DNA of 36,965 nt, taken from contig DAHUXR010000044.1 in NCBI GenBank assembly GCA_027307045.1, forward strand, positions 1 through 36,965, written 5' to 3'. Both the position numbers and the translations under genes were made by a program. Shown here piece after piece: positions 18,340-26,420 of this stretch (the first letter of the stretch is position 1; every line of letters begins with the position of its first letter). The DNA is from Acidobacteriaceae bacterium. GTDB taxonomy: Bacteria > Acidobacteriota > Terriglobia > Terriglobales > Acidobacteriaceae. Under the pieces are notes generated by a model that searched no databases, was not told where the DNA came from, and saw nothing but the letters and a program-made list of their open reading frames with translations.

Positions 18340-18680
18340 CCGGTGATAGTGTCTCGGTTTGGCTGAATATAGTATCCCTCTGTCTTCCTGAGCGAGCACG
18401 ACCCCTGAGCTGGCGAAGGGAAGTGCGAGTCGAAGGATCCCGATACCCTATCGTTCGCCATGCTGCACCAGGGAGTTCTACCGGCACCTGCCATTTCGTT
18501 GTAGACAAACAGATTCTCTAAGACAAAGTTATGGAGAGAATTCCCTGAAACTGCATGGGCAAAGGACGTATCCTCGGGATCCTTCGACGCGCGCTCGTCC
18601 CGCAAGCGGGACTCACACTTGCTCAGGAGGACAGGAGGAGAGATTGTCGTACCATCTAAACGAGACACCACCGAACCGGT
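18340..18680. repeat. 341-bp imperfect inverted repeat built of two copies of a dispersed element
   Basis: Two facing copies of one element. Blocks shared in order: ACCGGT..TGTCTCG (18340-18356; reverse 18661-18680), TGTCTTCCTGAGC (18381-18393) versus TGTCCTCCTGAGC (reverse of 18621-18633), and GTCGAAGGATCCCG (18429-18442), identical to the reverse of 18575-18588. A tail has CATGC..CAGGGA.TTCT (18457-18479; reverse 18536-18560). A third copy lies at 24361-24440. It fills the gene-free 451 bp between the HEPN-like gene and relA. Confidence 0.75.
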
Positions 18681-18703
18681 CGGCTTCTCGGATAAAACTG
18701 GCT

Positions 18704-18709
18704 TATAAT
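18704..18709 (+). promoter_or_regulatory. -10 box immediately before relA/spoT
   Basis: A perfect TATAAT ends six bases before the ATG at 18715. Transcription would start at or near the A of the start codon, giving a leaderless or nearly leaderless mRNA. No Shine-Dalgarno sequence is present and no clear -35 hexamer is seen at 16-18 bp. Confidence 0.45.
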
Positions 18710-18714
18710 TGAAC

Positions 18715-20955
18715 ATGGCGACAAACCCGCAGCCCGCTTCGCAAAAAGAGCTGAAGCTGCTTACGGCCAAGTTCCAGCAGCTGCTGGCCAAGGTCGCCGA
18801 AAACCGCCCGACAGACGATCTGGAAATCATCCGCAAGGCCTACGATTTTTCTCTCAAACATCACCAGGGACAGACCCGCGCATCGGGCGAGCCATACCTG
18901 ATTCATCCGCTCGAAGTGTCATTGGTGCTGGCGGACATGAAGCTGGATTCCACGGCCATCTCCGCCGGGTTGCTGCATGACGCCATTGAAGACACGGGCG
19001 TAACGCATGAAGACGTGCGCCGCGAGTTTGGCGATCAGGTCGTCCACATTGTTGAAGGCGTTACCAAGATCGACAAGATCAATCTGGCCAGCCGGGAAGA
19101 GCGCCAGGCGGAAAACGTCCGTAAGATGGTGCTGGCCATGGTGGATGACATCCGCGTGGTGCTGATCAAGCTGGCCGACCGCCTGCACAATATGCGAACG
19201 CTGAAGCACCTGCCGGAAGAGCGCCGGCAGCAGGTGGCAAAAGAGACCCTGGAAATTTACGCTCCACTGGCGCACAGGCTAGGCATGGGCAAGGTGCGCG
19301 GCGAGTTGGAAGACCTTTCATTCCGCTACGTTGATCCCATCGGCTATGACCAGGTGCGGACAGCCGTGGAACAGCGCCGCAAAGCCGGTGAAGCGTTTCT
19401 GGCCAAACTGGTAAAGATCCTACAAGGCAAGCTCAAGGAAAATGGCGTTGACGCCAAAGTCGAAAGCCGGATCAAGCGGCTCTACAGCATCCATCAGAAA
19501 TTATTGCGGCAGCGCATTACGGTCGATCAGGTTTATGACCTGCTGGCTGTCCGCATCATCACCAAGTCAGTGAAGGATTGTTACACCGTGCTGGGCGCGA
19601 TCCACCAGATGTGGCGGCCGGTGCCGGGACGGATCAAAGATTTTATCGCCATGCCACGGCCGAACCTTTACCAGTCACTCCACACAACGGTGATCACGGA
19701 AGACGGCCACCAGTTTGAAGTGCAGATCCGCACGGAAGAGATGCACAAGATGGCGGAAGAAGGCATTGCCGCGCACTGGAAGTACAAAGACGGCAGCCCG
19801 GTCAGCGCCAAGGACGAACAGCGGCTGGCGTGGCTGCGGCAGGTCGTCGAGTGGCAGCAGGACGTAAAGGATCCGAACGAATTTCTTTCCACGCTGAAGG
19901 TCGATCTTTATCCGGAAGAGGTTTACTGCTTCACGCCCATGGGCAAGGTGGTGATCCTGCCGCGCGACGCCAGCGCCATTGATTTTGCCTACGCGATTCA
20001 TACCGAGGTGGGGCATTCGTGCGTGGGGGCCAAGGTGAATGGGCGCATTGTGCCGCTGCGGAACAAGCTGCGCAATGGCGACGTGGTGGAGATCATGACG
20101 CAGCCGGGGCACAATCCCAGCCGCGACTGGCTGGGCTTTGCCAAGTCCACGCGCGCGCGCAACAAGATACGCCACTGGCTGAACATCCACCAGCGCGAGC
20201 GGGCCATTGAGATCGGGAAAAAGCTCCTGGAGAAGCAAGCTCGCAAATATCGCCTGGCGCTGAAAGATTTCAACGACAAGACCATGGACACGATCGCCAA
20301 GGAATATGGCCTGGGCGGCGGACAAGACATACTGGCGGGAATCGGGTATGGGAAATATTCAGCACGTCAGGTGCTGGCGAAGCTGTCACCGGAAATTTCC
20401 GAACAGACGCCCGCTGCGGAAGAAACGCCGAAGGCCGGCAGCACGCTGGGCACGGTGATCCGGCGCGTGTTTGGACAGAGCGCCGACACAGGCGCGATCA
20501 AGGTGAAAGGCTATAACGATCTGCTGGTGTATCGCGCGCGATGTTGCAATCCGATTCGCGGGGAAGCGATTGTGGGCTACGTGACGCGCGGCAAAGGCGT
20601 AGCCGTGCACGCGGTGAGCTGTCCCAACGTGAACAACCTGATGTATGAGGCTGATCGCCGCATCGCCGTGGAATGGGCCAAGCCACTTAAGGTTGACAAG
20701 ACCGACGGCCGCGGAATGTATCCGGTGAAGCTGACGGTTTTTTGCGATGACCGTCCGGCGATGCTGAAGCAGCTTACGGCCGTGATTTCCGACGACAATA
20801 CAAATATCCGCAACATTGAGGCGCGCACCGCCGACAGCCAGGCGACGATTGACATTGTGATTGATATTGAGGACGTGAAGCATCTGGAACGGGTGATCGG
20901 GGGATTGAGAAAGATCCCGGGGATACATGATGTGCAGAGGTTGAATAAGGCGTAA
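18715..20955 (+). CDS. relA: Bifunctional (p)ppGpp synthetase/hydrolase (RelA/SpoT homologue)
   Basis: Makes and degrades the stringent-response alarmone. The 746 residues from ATG at 18715 (an in-frame TTG at 18709 is less likely) show these parts: an HD hydrolase domain with the intact metal motif HDAIED (88-93), so hydrolysis should be active; the synthetase domain with KDFIAMPRPNLYQSLHTTV (about 306-324); a TGS domain starting VYCFTPMGKVVILP (about 403-465); a conserved Cys region with RARCCNPIRGE (about 609-619); and a C-terminal ACT domain (about 668-746). Intact HD plus synthetase marks the Rel/Rsh type. A perfect -10 box directly abuts the start. ridA follows after a spacer with a 23-bp inverted repeat. 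Confidence 0.95.
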   Translation: MATNPQPASQKELKLLTAKFQQLLAKVAENRPTDDLEIIRKAYDFSLKHHQGQTRASGEPYLIHPLEVSLVLADMKLDSTAISAGLLHDAIEDTGVTHEDVRREFGDQVVHIVEGVTKIDKINLASREERQAENVRKMVLAMVDDIRVVLIKLADRLHNMRTLKHLPEERRQQVAKETLEIYAPLAHRLGMGKVRGELEDLSFRYVDPIGYDQVRTAVEQRRKAGEAFLAKLVKILQGKLKENGVDAKVESRIKRLYSIHQKLLRQRITVDQVYDLLAVRIITKSVKDCYTVLGAIHQMWRPVPGRIKDFIAMPRPNLYQSLHTTVITEDGHQFEVQIRTEEMHKMAEEGIAAHWKYKDGSPVSAKDEQRLAWLRQVVEWQQDVKDPNEFLSTLKVDLYPEEVYCFTPMGKVVILPRDASAIDFAYAIHTEVGHSCVGAKVNGRIVPLRNKLRNGDVVEIMTQPGHNPSRDWLGFAKSTRARNKIRHWLNIHQRERAIEIGKKLLEKQARKYRLALKDFNDKTMDTIAKEYGLGGGQDILAGIGYGKYSARQVLAKLSPEISEQTPAAEETPKAGSTLGTVIRRVFGQSADTGAIKVKGYNDLLVYRARCCNPIRGEAIVGYVTRGKGVAVHAVSCPNVNNLMYEADRRIAVEWAKPLKVDKTDGRGMYPVKLTVFCDDRPAMLKQLTAVISDDNTNIRNIEARTADSQATIDIVIDIEDVKHLERVIGGLRKIPGIHDVQRLNKA

Positions 20956-20963
20956 AGGCAGTA

Positions 20964-21057
20964 TTTAGTACTTGGTACTTGGCTTTAAGCTCTCATCTGC
21001 ATGGCAGTACCTTAACTGCTTTGATCTTCCAGACAAAGCCAAGTACCAACTACTAAA
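20964..21057. repeat. Near-perfect 23-bp inverted repeat in the relA-ridA spacer
   Basis: 20964-20986 and the reverse complement of 21035-21057 match at 22 of 23 positions; the core is TTGGTACTTGGCTTT. The loop is 48 nt. Each arm contains the phrase TACTTGG, repeated in the left arm. No T-tract follows, so it does not look like a simple terminator. A related phrase occurs at 36678-36706. Confidence 0.75.
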
Positions 21058-21072
21058 CACTCCCTATTTGTT

Positions 21073-21101
21073 TTATCAGCGCTTATCAGCGAAAATTAGC
21101 G
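21073..21101. repeat. ATCAGCG phrase repeated at 10-bp spacing
   Basis: TTATCAGCG at 21073 and 21083, followed by AATTAGCG at 21094-21101: three units in exact 10-bp phase, 12 bp before the ridA Shine-Dalgarno. Confidence 0.6.
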
Positions 21102-21124
21102 GCGAGAATTTCTGGAGGAAATAG

Positions 21125-21514
21125 ATGAGCGGCTTTACACGAGACGTGGTTTCAACCCCCAATGCACCCAAAGCAATCGGGCCGTATTCACAGGCGATCA
21201 AGGCTAACGGATTTGTTTTTATCTCCGGGCAGATTCCCATTGATCCGGCGACGGGAAACCTGATTGAAGGCGGAATTGAGGCGCAAACGGAGCAGGTGCT
21301 GAAAAATCTGAGCGCGATTCTGCAGGCGGCGGGCAGCAGCTGGGAAAAGGTAGTGAAGACAAGCGTCTTTTTGAAGAGCATGTCAGAGTTCGGCCCGATG
21401 AATGAGGTGTATGGAAAAACCTGCAAGAACGCGCCGCCGGCACGTTCCACGGTGGAAGTAGCCCGTCTGCCAAAGGACGTATCTGTAGAGATTGACGTGA
21501 TCGCGCTGGCATAA
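21125..21514 (+). CDS. ridA: RidA-family reactive enamine/imine deaminase
   Basis: RidA hydrolyses reactive 2-aminoacrylate and related imines released by PLP enzymes. The 129-residue length and sequence fit the YjgF/YER057c/UK114 family: AIGPYSQAIKANGFVFISGQ, then NLSAILQAAGSSWEKVVKTSVF, and PPARSTVEVARLPKDVSVEIDVIA, where the Arg in PARSTVEV binds the substrate carboxylate. GGAGG at 21114-21118 is a good ribosome binding site. It lies downstream of relA on the same strand, about 170 bp away, with repeats between. Confidence 0.95.
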   Translation: MSGFTRDVVSTPNAPKAIGPYSQAIKANGFVFISGQIPIDPATGNLIEGGIEAQTEQVLKNLSAILQAAGSSWEKVVKTSVFLKSMSEFGPMNEVYGKTCKNAPPARSTVEVARLPKDVSVEIDVIALA

Positions 21515-21681
21515 AACAAATGCGCAAGGGCAAGAAAAGATCGAATGGGAATCGCACAGGCTTGTCCTTTCGTTACCGGAACTTCCTCCTTGGCCCCGTG
21601 TTTTCTTGTTCCGCAGGCGATGAAATCTGCATCTCACGTTGGAGAGCCAACCAAAAATTTATGCCAGCTAAAGGAGCTTCA

Positions 21682-22284
21682 ATGAAGCGCTTTTCTATTT
21701 TGATTGTCCTACTGTGCGCGTCGTCGTTTGCCATGGCGCAAAAAGCGGACGCGGCGTTTGTGGTGGGAGGATCGTTTGTCTCGGACACGAACGGCACGGT
21801 CTTGACGGTTCCTACGACCGTCCACACTGACCACCACCTCTTTCTTGAAGGTGCGCTGGGAGTGCGCCTGCTCAACGCGCATCTGGCCTCACTGAGCCTG
21901 GAAGTACCTGTAGCAGGCATGACTTCACAGAAACTCACGCTGGCTAGCACGCCTGGAACCGTGGTGGACAACCTTTCCACGGTTTTTATCACGCCAGGAT
22001 TCCGGCTGAAGCTGCTGCCCGTCTCGCCGATTTCTCCGTGGGTGAGCATAGGCGGCGGATGGGCGCGCTACTCCCTGAATACCGCCGGCACAACGGAAAA
22101 TAAAGGAGCGCTGCAATTCGGCGGCGGGCTCGACTTTAAGACCGGCCTGCCCGTGCTGGGCTTCCGCGCCGAGGTACGCGACTTTCTTACCGGAGTCCCA
22201 ACCTTCAACAGTGGCTTTCTCACCGCGACCGGATTGCATCATCACAACATCCTGGCTGGCGGCGGAATCGTGCTGCGGTTCTGA
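21682..22284 (+). CDS. Small outer-membrane beta-barrel protein
   Basis: The frame is open from 21520, but the ATG at 21682 has AAGGAG just upstream (21671-21676) and yields a normal signal peptide: MKRFSILIVLLCASSFAMAQ. The mature ~180 residues show alternating polar/apolar strands and Gly-rich turns (AFVVGGSFVSDTNG, VFITPGFRLKLL, SPWVSIGGGWARYSL, LQFGGGLDFKTGLPVLGFRAEVRDF). It ends with GGGIVLRF, an aromatic C-terminal residue as expected for outer-membrane barrels. It resembles the porin-family/OmpX-like eight-strand barrels. The function is unknown. A strong terminator follows. Confidence 0.82.
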   Translation: MKRFSILIVLLCASSFAMAQKADAAFVVGGSFVSDTNGTVLTVPTTVHTDHHLFLEGALGVRLLNAHLASLSLEVPVAGMTSQKLTLASTPGTVVDNLSTVFITPGFRLKLLPVSPISPWVSIGGGWARYSLNTAGTTENKGALQFGGGLDFKTGLPVLGFRAEVRDFLTGVPTFNSGFLTATGLHHHNILAGGGIVLRF

Positions 22285-22393
22285 CGAAGCAGTCAGCTGT
22301 CAGCATTTAGCAGGCAGTCTTCGGCATCTCAGAGCTGAACTTTTCTCGCGTGGCACGATGAAAATCACAAGGCTCTGGGACCTCTACATGACT

Positions 22394-22430
22394 AAGGCCT
22401 TCCATTCCCGGAAGGCCTTTTTGGTTTTTT
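22394..22430 (+). terminator. Rho-independent terminator between the barrel gene and rpmB
   Basis: AAGGCCTTCC (22394-22403) pairs perfectly with GGAAGGCCTT (22410-22419) around ATTCCC, followed by TTTGGTTTTTT. The T-run is on the plus strand only, so it serves the plus-strand genes. Confidence 0.9.
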
Positions 22431-22469
22431 AAAGCCGCTGAACTGGCCGCTTGAAGACGGTGCGCGGCC

Positions 22470-22679
22470 TTAAGCGGTGTTGCTGCTGACCGACGCTTTT
22501 ACGACCTTGCCGGACTTGAGGCAGGTGGTGCAGACGCGGACGCGCTTGTTGGCGCCGTTCACGCGGGCGCGCACGGGACGCAGGTTCACGTTCCAGCGGC
22601 GGCGGCTCACGTTGTGAGCGTGGCTGATCTTGTTTCCAAATTGCGGGCCTTTGCCGCAGATGTCGCAAACTTGTGCCAT
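22470..22679 (-). CDS. rpmB: Ribosomal protein L28
   Basis: Large-subunit ribosomal protein of 69 residues. It has the typical start AQVCDICGKGPQFGNKISHA, the basic centre NVSRRRWNVNLRPVRARVNG, and CTTCLKSGKV. Both CxxC pairs are kept (CDIC and CTTC), so this is the zinc-binding (C+) form. It is encoded alone, as is common for rpmB outside the rpmB-rpmG pair. The gene is convergent with the barrel gene, with a terminator between. Confidence 0.96.
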   Translation of the reverse strand: MAQVCDICGKGPQFGNKISHAHNVSRRRWNVNLRPVRARVNGANKRVRVCTTCLKSGKVVKASVSSNTA

Positions 22680-22795
22680 TTGATTGACTCCAGATATCTG
22701 ACGCAGAAGGGCCGTAGGGCTTCAGGTCGTGTGGTTAAAGGTAAATTTTACAGGAAGATAGCTGTAAGCGCAAACCAACTTCAGTGCAATCCTCA

Positions 22796-23020
22796 TTAGC
22801 GTCTTTTCTTACCGTTGGCGCTGCCAAACAGCGTTTGGAACCCGTCTCCATCGAGGTCTTTGGCCCCATAATTGTCGTCGGGAACCGTGGCGAATCCACG
22901 CGTCAGCAGCCACAAAACCAAGCGCCCGAGCAATTTGAGCCTGCCACGCCATCGGTCCCAACGCTGGTTTGAAAGCGTTGGGTCTGGCAGGCCTACCCTT
23001 TCAGGATTTAAGTCTGTCAT
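22796..23020 (-). CDS. Possible small basic protein (74 aa)
   Basis: Not recognised and uncertain. The frame continues upstream to 23206 inside the acyltransferase gene; the ATG at 23020 would give 74 residues. They have a Trp/Arg/Leu-rich amphipathic middle (RWDRWRGRLKLLGRLVLWLL) and a tail containing DLDGDGFQTLFG, which resembles a calcium-binding DxDxDG loop. It starts 61 bp after the acyltransferase stop on the same strand. A hairpin CCCAACGCT / AGCGTTGGG lies within it, so this DNA may instead be structured non-coding sequence. Confidence 0.3.
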   Translation of the reverse strand: MTDLNPERVGLPDPTLSNQRWDRWRGRLKLLGRLVLWLLTRGFATVPDDNYGAKDLDGDGFQTLFGSANGKKRR

Positions 23021-23081
23021 TGGCGTAAGGGCCTGCTCGCGGAGACAGATTCTTACACGAACGCTGGCTTGTGGCAAACGC

Positions 23082-24227
23082 TTATCCGGTTGCCGACACC
23101 TGATCCGTGGGAGTGGCGACCCGGCCTGAAATACGCTCCCGGAGCCGCAAAAACGGCCGTTCGATGGCCAGGTACAGGACAAACGCAACCAGAAAGCTGA
23201 ACGCAAAGTAAGCGAACAAGGCGAGCCAGCCGCGGGATTCGACCAGCCGTGGCAAGTGTATGCGAATCAGATGGATGATCTCTTTGTGCGTGAGATAGGT
23301 GCTGAAAGCCAAGGCCGCGATCAAGCCAAATCCTCGAATCTTGGATAGCGGGCTGGATGGAGCGATGCTGGAGGCAATCAGCAGGCCAAGGCCAACAGCC
23401 AGCAAAGGGAAACCAATCACGGAGGCTGAAAATGAGAGACGGTCGCTGAAAAGCCACATGGCCCAGGCGCAGAGCGCGAGTCCACTTGCCAGCAATAGGT
23501 AGCCGTGGGACATGGCGGGCTGCCACCAAACGGGGCGAAAAGTCTTGATTATCGCAAGGGTCACGCCGACCAAAAGCCCGTCGAGCCGGGTGTGCGTGGG
23601 ATAGTAGATTTTTTCCACATACGCCAGGGCGAAGGCGTCGTCTTCTCTGGGGAACGCTTGCACCTGATGGATATAGATGTAAGCCCGGATGGCGATGCCG
23701 AAGCAGAGTATGGCCAGGATCACGGTGAGCGCTTTGCCGAAGGTGGGCCGGCGCATCAGCAATAGGATCAATAAGGGCAGTATCAGATAAAAATGCTCTT
23801 CCACGCAGAGAGACCAGACGTGCGAGAACGCCTGGTCGCTGGCATAGTTGATGCGGAAATTTTCCGTGAAGGTAAGAAACTGCCATGCGGGTGAGAGTCC
23901 GGGAGCTTCACGAAACGCGGGAATAGCGAAGTAGATAAGCAGAACGGTCAGATACGCAGGCAGGACGCGGAATGCGCGCCGCATATAAAAGCCGCCAATC
24001 GAAGGCCGGCTGCCACGAGTGTACGGTCGCAGTAGTTGCGAACCGATGAGATATCCACTGAGAACAAAGAAGAGGTCGACGCCCATCCAGCCGTAGCGTC
24101 CGGGAAGGCTCCATAGGCCGGGACGCAGCGCAAGGTGCATGTGCCACAGCATCACCCAGAGGATGGCAATGGCGCGCATGAGGTCCAAGCCGGGTTCGCG
24201 GGCGGATGATGTGTCGAGAAGGTTCAA
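23082..24227 (-). CDS. Acyltransferase-3 family membrane protein (OafA/YrhL-like)
   Basis: Integral inner-membrane enzyme that moves acyl groups onto sugars or other envelope glycans. The 381 residues begin GLDLMRAIAILWVMLWHMH (family signature including the membrane His), then GWMGVDLFFVLSGYLIGSQL, the second family hallmark. The motif VWSLCVEEHFYLILPLLIL includes the conserved EE-F-Y, and about ten hydrophobic segments are present. No SGNH domain is attached. The acceptor cannot be told from the sequence. It stands alone on the minus strand between rpmB and a repeat-rich spacer. Confidence 0.92.
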   Translation of the reverse strand: MNLLDTSSAREPGLDLMRAIAILWVMLWHMHLALRPGLWSLPGRYGWMGVDLFFVLSGYLIGSQLLRPYTRGSRPSIGGFYMRRAFRVLPAYLTVLLIYFAIPAFREAPGLSPAWQFLTFTENFRINYASDQAFSHVWSLCVEEHFYLILPLLILLLMRRPTFGKALTVILAILCFGIAIRAYIYIHQVQAFPREDDAFALAYVEKIYYPTHTRLDGLLVGVTLAIIKTFRPVWWQPAMSHGYLLLASGLALCAWAMWLFSDRLSFSASVIGFPLLAVGLGLLIASSIAPSSPLSKIRGFGLIAALAFSTYLTHKEIIHLIRIHLPRLVESRGWLALFAYFAFSFLVAFVLYLAIERPFLRLRERISGRVATPTDQVSATG

Positions 24228-24360
24228 GCAAGATTGTTATAGCAGGCACATGGCTAAAAGCTGAACAAACAAAGGGCACGAAGGAACACAAAGACGAGCG
24301 GCCGGAACTCCTCTGGCGCTGCGATAGCTCGGAGCAGGGAGAATGCAAGACTGCGTCGTA

Positions 24361-24440
24361 AGAAGTCCCTGGTGCAGCATGGCTGAGGGGAAACTCCCGG
24401 GACCCTTCCACGCGTCCTCACTCCTGCGTCGCTCGGACTT
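24361..24440 (-). repeat. Third copy of the dispersed three-block element
   Basis: On the minus strand: GTGGAAGGGTCCCG (24398-24411) matches GTCGAAGGATCCCG of the 18.4-kb copy at 12 of 14. The tail block 24361-24383 matches 18457-18479 at 22 of 23 (core CATGCTGCACCAGGGA). The head block is diverged (CCGAGCGACGCAGGAG). It sits next to a 169-bp palindrome. Confidence 0.7.
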
Positions 24441-24449
24441 GGTTGATTG

Positions 24450-24618
24450 TATGACGACAACGGCCTCCGAGCTGTCTCCAACCCTGCTCGATGGTGGGGG
24501 CGCTGGAAACGCCGTCAAGGGTCAAGATGAACGCCAACACCGGGCGCCCTTGACTGCGTTTCCAACGCCACACCCCCGTACGCCTTTTTTCCGATTGACA
24601 GCGGCCGTTGTCGTCATA
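24450..24618. repeat. 169-bp near-palindrome (REP/MITE-like)
   Basis: Outer arms of 16 bp match perfectly: TATGACGACAACGGCC (24450-24465) and its reverse complement at 24603-24618. Inner arms of 18 bp match at 17: TGGAAACGCCGTCAAGGG (24504-24521) versus the reverse of 24547-24564. Between them GCTGTC and GGGGG/GTGG stretches also pair. The loop is 25 nt. No coding potential was seen. Confidence 0.75.
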
Positions 24619-25055
24619 GACAGGATGACAGAGGTTGAGTTGATCGTTCAGACAAACTGCATCGCATGATTGAAGAATTCAAGCACAATTAACCGCCGAG
24701 GGGCGGCGGCGCCACGCATGCCTCGATCAGCGAGAAAAGGCGTTTTGATACGCGAAGAAAAGATGCGATGAAAATATGTTGATCGACGAAAAGGACGATA
24801 ATCGGGGGAAGCAAATATCCAGACGAGCGATGCATGGGATGATCCGCGGAAAATCTTCAATCGAAGGTAACGTGTTTGATCCGCCGCGAAGGGCAAGACG
24901 AGAAAAACAGATATAATGGATAAGGACAATAAATACGCTGGGGAAGCAGGTCGCGGCCCGTTGATGCGAGGGTCGTGACGCGCGAGACCGGTTGCTGGAT
25001 TTGCCAGCGCGCATCAAGCCCACATTTTTTTCGCAATAATCCCTTTGGAGCATAG
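24619..25055. other. Gene-free leader region of gdhA
   Basis: About 440 bp with no convincing gene. It has a high density of GAT/CGA words (e.g. GATGCGATGAAAATATG, TTGATCGACGAAAAGGACG) unlike the neighbours. CAGGATGACAGAGG at 24621-24634 resembles the reversed head of the dispersed repeat. TATAAT at 24912-24917 could be a gdhA -10 box, 139 bp before the ATG, but no matching -35 was found. Confidence 0.35.
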
Positions 25056-26321
25056 ATGAAAACAGTATCGCTTGAGCAGGAGCTGAATCCCTGGGAGGCA
25101 CAGGCAGCTCGGTTTGATTTTGCCGCACATAAACTTAACCTGGATGATGGATTGTGGAAGATCCTGCGCTATCCGCAGCGCGAAATTATTGTGCATATAC
25201 CGGTAGCGATGGATAACGGCACGCTGGAAGTGTTTACAGGCTTTCGCGTACAGCACTCGATTGCGCGCGGGCCGGCGAAGGGCGGAGTGAGGTATTCGCC
25301 GGACGTTACGCTGGACGAAGTACGCGCCCTGGCCAGCTGGATGACATGGAAATGCGCAGTCGTGAACATTCCGTTTGGCGGCGCCAAGGGCGGGATTATT
25401 GTTGATCCGAAGAAGATGAGCCAGTCAGAGCTGGAGAAGATGACTCGTCGCTATACCGCGGAGCTAATCGAATTTTTAGGGCCGGAAAAAGATGTTCCTG
25501 CACCTGACGTAAACACGAACGAACAGACAATGGCGTGGATGATGGACACGTATTCGATGCACATGCGCCAGACCGTGACGGCGGTTGTTACCGGCAAACC
25601 AATAAATATTGGCGGATCGCGCGGACGGCGCGAAGCGACTGGGCGCGGCGTGATGATCAACTGCGATGAAGCGCTGCGCAAATTTGAAATGAGCCGCGAA
25701 TCGACGCGCGTGATCATTCAGGGCTTTGGCAACGTCGGCTCCAATGCGGCAAAGCTCATGCAGGACGCAGGCTACAAAATCGTTGGCATCGCGGAATACG
25801 ATGGTGGCTTGTTCAATCGTACCGGCATCAACATTGACGCGCTGCTGCAACATCGCGATCGCAACAAAACGATCGTCGGTTTCCCGGGCGCTGACGCCGC
25901 CGATCCCCGTGAGCTTCTCCTTGCCGACTGCGAAATCCTCATCCCCGCCGCCACTGAAAACGTTATCACCAGCCAGAACGCGGCAGGCATCAAGGCCAGG
26001 ATTATCTGCGAAGGCGCAAACGGTCCCACAACGGCCGCCGCGGATGAGATCCTTGCCGACAAAAAAGTCTTCGTCATTCCAGACATTCTCGCCAATGCCG
26101 GCGGCGTCACCGCGTCATATTTTGAGTGGGTGCAGGACCGCCAGGGATATTTCTGGAAGGAATCCGCCGTGAATGAGCAACTGGAATTCATACTGCGTGA
26201 GGCCTTTGAAGACGTCGTCCACTTCTCCGACACGCACGGCGTCAACAATCGCATAGCGGCATACATGCTGGCCATTTCTCGCGTCGCTCACACCATCAAG
26301 CTGCGCGGAATCTACGCATAG
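25056..26321 (+). CDS. gdhA: Glu/Leu/Phe/Val dehydrogenase (probable glutamate dehydrogenase)
   Basis: Interconverts an amino acid and its 2-oxoacid with release or uptake of ammonia; glutamate is the likely substrate. The 421 residues are typical of hexameric GDH. Substrate lysines lie in GPAKGGVRY (Lys75) and [18 protein letters not shown] (Lys99 and catalytic Lys111), and [17 protein letters not shown] follows. The nucleotide-binding loop is GFGNVG (223-228), and the domain ends with [12 protein letters not shown]. Cofactor choice (NAD or NADP) is not settled by eye. The gene stands alone, with a long gene-free leader and a terminator after it. Confidence 0.93.
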   Translation: MKTVSLEQELNPWEAQAARFDFAAHKLNLDDGLWKILRYPQREIIVHIPVAMDNGTLEVFTGFRVQHSIARGPAKGGVRYSPDVTLDEVRALASWMTWKCAVVNIPFGGAKGGIIVDPKKMSQSELEKMTRRYTAELIEFLGPEKDVPAPDVNTNEQTMAWMMDTYSMHMRQTVTAVVTGKPINIGGSRGRREATGRGVMINCDEALRKFEMSRESTRVIIQGFGNVGSNAAKLMQDAGYKIVGIAEYDGGLFNRTGINIDALLQHRDRNKTIVGFPGADAADPRELLLADCEILIPAATENVITSQNAAGIKARIICEGANGPTTAAADEILADKKVFVIPDILANAGGVTASYFEWVQDRQGYFWKESAVNEQLEFILREAFEDVVHFSDTHGVNNRIAAYMLAISRVAHTIKLRGIYA

Positions 26322-26325
26322 CAAA

Positions 26326-26352
26326 ATGTGGAGCGCAGGCGCCGGCCCCTGC
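26326..26352 (+). repeat. Hairpin element after gdhA (copy 2)
   Basis: Begins ATGTGGAGCG four bases after the gdhA stop and is homologous to 16685-16711 (20 of 27). The stem is kept (GCAGG..CCTGC plus a closing G-C) even though the paired bases at element positions 14 and 23 are swapped from C-G to G-C. Confidence 0.6.
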
Positions 26353-26420
26353 AGCGCGCGGTTTTGCACGACGGGGTAACGTCGCCCTCGCCTGCCACTA
26401 TGCCGATGTTCAGAATAAAC

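Noticed and set aside
17388..18680. Prophage or insertion sequence around the HEPN-like gene
   Set aside because: No integrase, transposase, terminal duplications or phage structural genes are present; the inverted repeat is a pair of dispersed elements that does not enclose a gene.
24648..24929. Minus-strand 93-residue frame in the gdhA leader
   Set aside because: No domain, biased Arg/Phe composition, no ribosome binding site, and the DNA appears to be leader or repeat sequence.
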